Shown here in pieces: positions 6,321-9,534 of a DNA stretch of 9,534 nt. Both the position numbers and the translations under genes were made by a program. The first letter of the stretch is position 1; each line of letters begins with the position of its first letter. The notes below the pieces were generated by a model. That model made no database searches, was not told the DNA's origin, and was given only the letters and a program-made list of their open reading frames with translations. The stretch lies in NCBI GenBank assembly GCA_905209865.1, contig CAJLUP010000070.1, forward strand, positions 1-9,534. The letters are read 5' to 3'. The stretch is from an uncultured Lachnospiraceae bacterium (GTDB lineage: Bacteria; Bacillota; Clostridia; Lachnospirales; Lachnospiraceae).

Positions 6321-6950
6321 CTAGCGCTCATCCCACTTCCGATAAATTGCCTCCAGTGCGTCCACTGCCCCGTCAATTCCGAGAAGGCTTGTATTGAACA
6401 TCATACTGTTGGAATCGATTCCGCCCCACTCGCGTCCGGTCCGGGCTTCATAGTAGAGCTTCCTTTCCCGATCTGTCTTTTTCACTTTATCCGCCGCCTG
6501 CTTTTCATCCAGCTTGTAAAGCTTCATTATCCTGCGAATACGGTCATCCTTATAGGCATAAATAAATGTATTGATACAGTTCGAATAATCTCCGAGTATA
6601 TAGTCTGCACATCTTCCGACAAAAATTCCCGGACCTTTCTCCGCCAGTTTTCTGATGATCGCTGACTGCCGTTCAAAGACCCGATCACTCAAAGGTTCTC
6701 CTGACGCTTCTCCACTCATAAATGCGGTATAACTTCCCGTGCTGACCATATAAGCCGAAAGAAATCTTCCGAGGATCGTCTCATCTACCTGCGTCGCATC
6801 TTTGCTGCTGATTCGAAGTTCCTGCGCCGCCATGCGGATCAGATTATGATCATAGAGCGGAATATCAAGCCGTTCTGCCAACTGGTTTCCCACTTCATGT
6901 CCGCCGCTTCCGAATTGTCTTCCGATCGTGATAATCGTATGTTTCATCAT
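6321..6950 (-). CDS. Cytidylate kinase-like family protein (Cytidylate_kin2/AAA_26), second paralogue
   Basis: P-loop kinase-like protein of 209 residues, related to the gene at 1870-2496 but clearly diverged. Shared blocks are TIITIGRQFGSGGHEVGNQL (5-24), LYDHNLIRMAA (32-42), VGRCADYILGDY (111-122), YYEARTGREW (166-175) and MFNTSLLGIDGAV (184-196). The phosphate loop reads GSGGHEVG, so histidine stands where the paralogue has the P-loop lysine; many members of this family seem to lack a canonical Walker lysine, so this need not mean inactivity. Frame extends to GTG 6959, but GAGAGGAG (6966-6959) overlaps that codon and is 8 nt before ATG 6950, which is chosen (ATG 6947 is also possible). It is a single-gene unit with its own promoter and terminator. 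Substrate unknown. Confidence 0.83.
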   Translation of the reverse strand: MMKHTIITIGRQFGSGGHEVGNQLAERLDIPLYDHNLIRMAAQELRISSKDATQVDETILGRFLSAYMVSTGSYTAFMSGEASGEPLSDRVFERQSAIIRKLAEKGPGIFVGRCADYILGDYSNCINTFIYAYKDDRIRRIMKLYKLDEKQAADKVKKTDRERKLYYEARTGREWGGIDSNSMMFNTSLLGIDGAVDALEAIYRKWDER

Positions 6951-6984
6951 ATGTGCCACTCCTCTCTGCGGATCGCTGTATTTA

Positions 6985-7001
6985 TATACACAAGTATAAC
7001 A
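6985..7001 (-). promoter_or_regulatory. Extended -10 promoter with overlapping palindrome for the second kinase-like gene
   Basis: TGTTATACT (7001-6993, minus strand) fits an extended -10 with TATACT. The -35 position (7021-7016) is TATCCG, which is poor. TATAC-ACAA-GTATA (6985-6998) is a palindrome with 5-bp arms covering the -10 box and start site, where a repressor could bind. The leader to ATG 6950 would be about 35 nt. Confidence 0.5.
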
Positions 7002-7032
7002 TTGTTTCCGGGATACGGATAGAAATTTATTG

Positions 7033-7069
7033 TTTTTTTAACTATTTTTTCTGTATTTTCTATCTTTTT
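7033..7069. other. Phased A-tracts upstream of the second kinase-like promoter
   Basis: Four A/T runs of 7, 6, 4 and 5 bases (7033-7039, 7045-7050, 7056-7059, 7065-7069) have centres 11.5, 10 and 9.5 bp apart, close to one helical turn. They lie at roughly -47 to -83 from the expected start. Such runs bend DNA and can act as an UP element; here this might compensate for the poor -35. The whole 7000-7095 gap is A/T-rich and holds no clear hairpin terminator for the gene at 7096. Confidence 0.45.
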
Positions 7070-7095
7070 GACTTTATCTCTTTATTTTTTTATCA

Positions 7096-9246
7096 TTATT
7101 TTTCTTTTCCGCTTATAATCGTATAATAACTTTTTGACGTCACCATGTAAACAACTACATAGAACAGAGCGAACACAAGATAGCATCCGATGGTCACGAT
7201 CACAAACACTTTCGCCTCTACGCCTGACATAAGCATCAATATTTTCTGGATCATCGGGAATGCAAAAGCAAGGTGAATTCCCGCCATGATCAGCGGCATA
7301 AAAAATACAGTAAGCACCTGCGAGTTGATTGTCTGCTTCACTTCTTTTTTTGTCATTCCCACCTTCATAAGAATATCAAACCGATCCTGATCTTCATATC
7401 CTTCGGAAATCTGCTTATAGTACATAATCAACACCGTACCAAACAAAAATACTGCTCCGAGAAGCACTCCGAGGAAAAACAGTCCGCCGTTAAGGGCAAT
7501 AAACTCCCCTTTTCCCGATGCTTTACAATCCGCGTAATAATTTGCCAGCGAATCTCCTGCCCGTTGCCCCTGCTCATCCGTCACATTGGAGAGCTGACCA
7601 AAGGATTCCAGAATTTCTTCATAAATCTCTATCTGTTCTTCCTGATCACATTCCAGATCAAAATCATAACATTCTTTTAAAGTAAGCAGATATAATGTTC
7701 CGTCCTGCAAAGGTTTTGCATTGATTGTTTCGTACGCCGTCGCTATTTTTTCAATCACAGACAGATCTTTCACAACAATCTGATATGTTCCCTGCATATT
7801 CGCCATAGCAGTTCCAACTTTTATCGGAGGCTCTTCAAGCGTTTTTACTTCCCATGTTCCGACACCATTGATTGTGAAAGACTCGTACTCATAATCCGTT
7901 TTATATGCATAGAGCAGCATTTCATCTTCCGCCAAAGTCTCATCTGTCCCGTGCAGTCTGTTGTAGTCGTCCATTGTCGTAAAATACATCGTCTTCACAG
8001 AAGCCGACAACCCCGAATTTATAGAGGCAAGTTCGCCTCTCATCTTTTCAAAATCAATAGTCAAAACATCGTCTGACTGTACTCCGGACAAAGAATATAG
8101 ATTATAATTCTGAAGATTCTTTTCCTTTACTCCGTGGGATTCAAGCACCTCTCTTACAGCCGCCTTATACGGTGCGGTCATCTCAGGAGTCATACGCTGT
8201 ACTACGCTGTCTTTTTGCTCTGCTTCTGATCCGTCCACATTTTGCGGAAGCGATGTTTTGCCACTCCACTCAATCGAAATATCATTCGGATATCGATTTT
8301 GGATTGCCGACTCCGTATCCGCAAAAATACACATTGTAGAAGAGATCGTCACAAGCACCATCGTAGATAAGATACAGATCGATGCCAGACCTGCACCGTT
8401 TCTCTTCATTCGGTAAACCATCTGAGACAAAGATACAAAATGTCTCGTCTTATAATAATATTTTCTGCTCTTCTGAAGCAGTTTGCAAAGAGCCACCGAT
8501 CCTGCAATAAACAGAAGATATGTCGCAATAATTACCATTACGACTGCGAGAAAGAATACAAGCATTGCCGTTGTCGGATCAATAATTTTTACAGCCAGAT
8601 AATATGCTCCGCCAAGGATCACCGCTCCTGCAAGCGCGAAAATCCAGTTTGCTTTCGGCGGTTTCTCACCGACATTTTCACTTCTGAGCATCTCGATGGG
8701 GCGAAGTTTATATACTGACACAAGCATACGCGCCATGATAAGCAGGAAGATAACAAGAAACAGACCGACCGTCATAAGGATCGGCTTCCCTTCTATACTG
8801 ATCCCGAATCCGGTCGCGCCATCGAGAAGTTTAACCGCCAAAAGTTCCGCAAGTTTCGAAAACAAAATTCCAAATACGATTCCTATAATCAGAGAAACTG
8901 CTGCCGTCAGTATATTTTCCCACAAAAGGATCCTTACAAGATTGCGTTTTCCCATTCCGAGGATATTATACAATCCCAGCTCTTTCTTCCTTCTCCTTAT
9001 AAGAAATGAGTTTGTATAATACAGAAAGATCAATGCAAACACCGCAACGACAAACACGCCCATAGACAACAGCCCCTGCAGCATTTCCCCGCCTCGGATG
9101 GACGCAATTTCCTCACTCACCGACAGGAAAGAGACGATGTAATACATCATAATCATACAGATACATGTCAAAATATACGGGAAATACAGTTTTCTGTTTT
9201 TTGAGATTCCTTCTCCCGCCAATCTGATATAAAACCCTTTTTTCAT
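7096..9246 (-). CDS. BceB-type ABC transporter permease (FtsX-like), bacitracin/peptide resistance family
   Basis: Complete permease of 716 residues with the BceB layout. Hydrophobic segments are at about 21-42, 61-80, 110-130, 155-176, 200-220, 227-255, 285-308, 586-609, 643-665 and 680-702, ten in all, with a large acidic extracellular domain of about 275 residues (310-585) between TM7 and TM8. The cytoplasmic stretch RRRKKELGLYNILGMGKRNL (84-103) after TM2 and DRFDILMKVGMTKKEVKQTI (621-640) after TM8 are typical coupling segments of FtsX-like permeases. In this family the extracellular domain senses or binds cell-envelope-active peptides such as bacitracin, often signalling to a BceS-type kinase. 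Its ATG overlaps the ATPase stop as ATGA. It is slightly longer than usual for BceB. Substrate not determinable. Confidence 0.9.
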   Translation of the reverse strand: MKKGFYIRLAGEGISKNRKLYFPYILTCICMIMMYYIVSFLSVSEEIASIRGGEMLQGLLSMGVFVVAVFALIFLYYTNSFLIRRRKKELGLYNILGMGKRNLVRILLWENILTAAVSLIIGIVFGILFSKLAELLAVKLLDGATGFGISIEGKPILMTVGLFLVIFLLIMARMLVSVYKLRPIEMLRSENVGEKPPKANWIFALAGAVILGGAYYLAVKIIDPTTAMLVFFLAVVMVIIATYLLFIAGSVALCKLLQKSRKYYYKTRHFVSLSQMVYRMKRNGAGLASICILSTMVLVTISSTMCIFADTESAIQNRYPNDISIEWSGKTSLPQNVDGSEAEQKDSVVQRMTPEMTAPYKAAVREVLESHGVKEKNLQNYNLYSLSGVQSDDVLTIDFEKMRGELASINSGLSASVKTMYFTTMDDYNRLHGTDETLAEDEMLLYAYKTDYEYESFTINGVGTWEVKTLEEPPIKVGTAMANMQGTYQIVVKDLSVIEKIATAYETINAKPLQDGTLYLLTLKECYDFDLECDQEEQIEIYEEILESFGQLSNVTDEQGQRAGDSLANYYADCKASGKGEFIALNGGLFFLGVLLGAVFLFGTVLIMYYKQISEGYEDQDRFDILMKVGMTKKEVKQTINSQVLTVFFMPLIMAGIHLAFAFPMIQKILMLMSGVEAKVFVIVTIGCYLVFALFYVVVYMVTSKSYYTIISGKEK

Positions 9247-9534
9247 CGTCTGTCACCGCCTGTCGCAAGCATCGTCAGTGTGTCTGAGATTTTCTGATAA
9301 AGCTGTTCGTCCGTCATCTGTCCTCTGTATACTTGATGAAATACTTCCCCGTCACGAATAAACAAAACGCGCCCTGCCTTGCTTGCCGCTTTGACCGAAT
9401 GCGTTACCATAAGGATTGTCTGACCGCCTGCGTTGATCCGGGCAAACAGACCGAGCAGTTCATCTGTCGAACGAGAATCAAGCGCCCCGGTCGGTTCATC
9501 GGCCAAAATTAATCTCGGATCTGTGATCAGCGCC
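9243..9534 (-). CDS. BceA-type ABC transporter ATP-binding protein, C-terminal end (partial)
   Basis: The last 96 residues of an ABC ATPase that continues beyond the right edge, so Walker A and the signature motif are not in view. Visible are ALITDPRLILADEPTGALDS with Walker B and D-loop, the switch histidine in LMVTHSVKAASKAGRV, then RDGEVFHQVYRG and a short C-terminal tail (MTDEQLYQKISDTLTML). DEPTGALD followed by THS and FxxVYRG is typical of the BceA/MacB-like group that works with FtsX-fold permeases. The stop TGA (9245-9243) overlaps the permease start by 4 bases, so the two are translated together. Confidence 0.92.
   Translation of the reverse strand, partial: ALITDPRLILADEPTGALDSRSTDELLGLFARINAGGQTILMVTHSVKAASKAGRVLFIRDGEVFHQVYRGQMTDEQLYQKISDTLTMLATGGDRR

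Noticed and set aside
6101..6376. Minus-strand open frame of about 90 codons across the end of the second kinase-like gene and the gap after it
   Set aside because: Its start lies inside the kinase-like gene, it has no ribosome binding site, it runs through the terminator hairpin, and the translation (Pro/Leu/Arg-rich) resembles no protein I recognise.
7273..7680. Plus-strand open frame of 135 codons inside the BceB-type permease
   Set aside because: Antisense to an intact gene and lacking any recognisable motif.
1..9534. CRISPR arrays, tRNA/rRNA genes, insertion sequences, phage or plasmid genes
   Set aside because: No regularly spaced direct repeats, cloverleaf sequences, transposase or integrase motifs were seen on either strand.

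Overview
The window looks like chromosomal DNA of a Clostridia-type Firmicute, most likely a gut Lachnospiraceae relative. The reasons are moderate-to-low GC, strong AGGAGG ribosome binding sites, A/T-rich promoters with extended -10 elements, and the gene families present. The organism assignment is an inference from style and content; no marker gene is present. Almost all genes lie on the minus strand.

Left part (1-1860): the first 340 codons of a MATE multidrug/cation efflux transporter (minus strand, cut by the window edge) are divergent from a small GNAT acetyltransferase (plus strand). The intergenic region between them carries a promoter for each gene, and a near-perfect 18-bp palindrome lies between the -35 and -10 boxes of the MATE promoter. 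The GNAT gene converges on the next operon and shares a bidirectional terminator with it.

Middle (1870-6060): a compact five-gene minus-strand operon, in transcription order livH - livM - livG - livF - cytidylate-kinase-like gene. The first four encode the two permeases and two ATPases of a branched-chain (hydrophobic) amino acid ABC importer of the HAAT family. No substrate-binding protein gene is next to them. The last gene is a small P-loop kinase-like protein (Cytidylate_kin2/AAA_26 type) joined by 15 bp, with its ribosome binding site overlapping the livF stop. A strong promoter and two inverted repeats precede livH.

6057-6320 has no convincing protein gene. It holds a terminator-like hairpin next to the liv -35 box, a GC-rich stretch with several nested complementary segments that may be a structured RNA of undetermined strand, and a strong bidirectional terminator.

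Right part (6321-9534): a second, divergent paralogue of the same kinase-like family (minus strand) with its own extended -10 promoter preceded by phased A-tracts, then a BceAB-type ABC exporter pair (minus strand). That pair is a complete 10-TM FtsX-like permease with a large extracellular domain and the C-terminal end of its ATPase, overlapping by ATGA. Such pairs typically sense and remove cell-envelope-active peptides, usually with a BceRS two-component system that is not visible here.

The most noteworthy points are the two kinase-like paralogues bracketing a liv operon without a binding protein, the unassigned structured stretch at 6094-6273, and the palindromes in the MATE and liv promoter regions.
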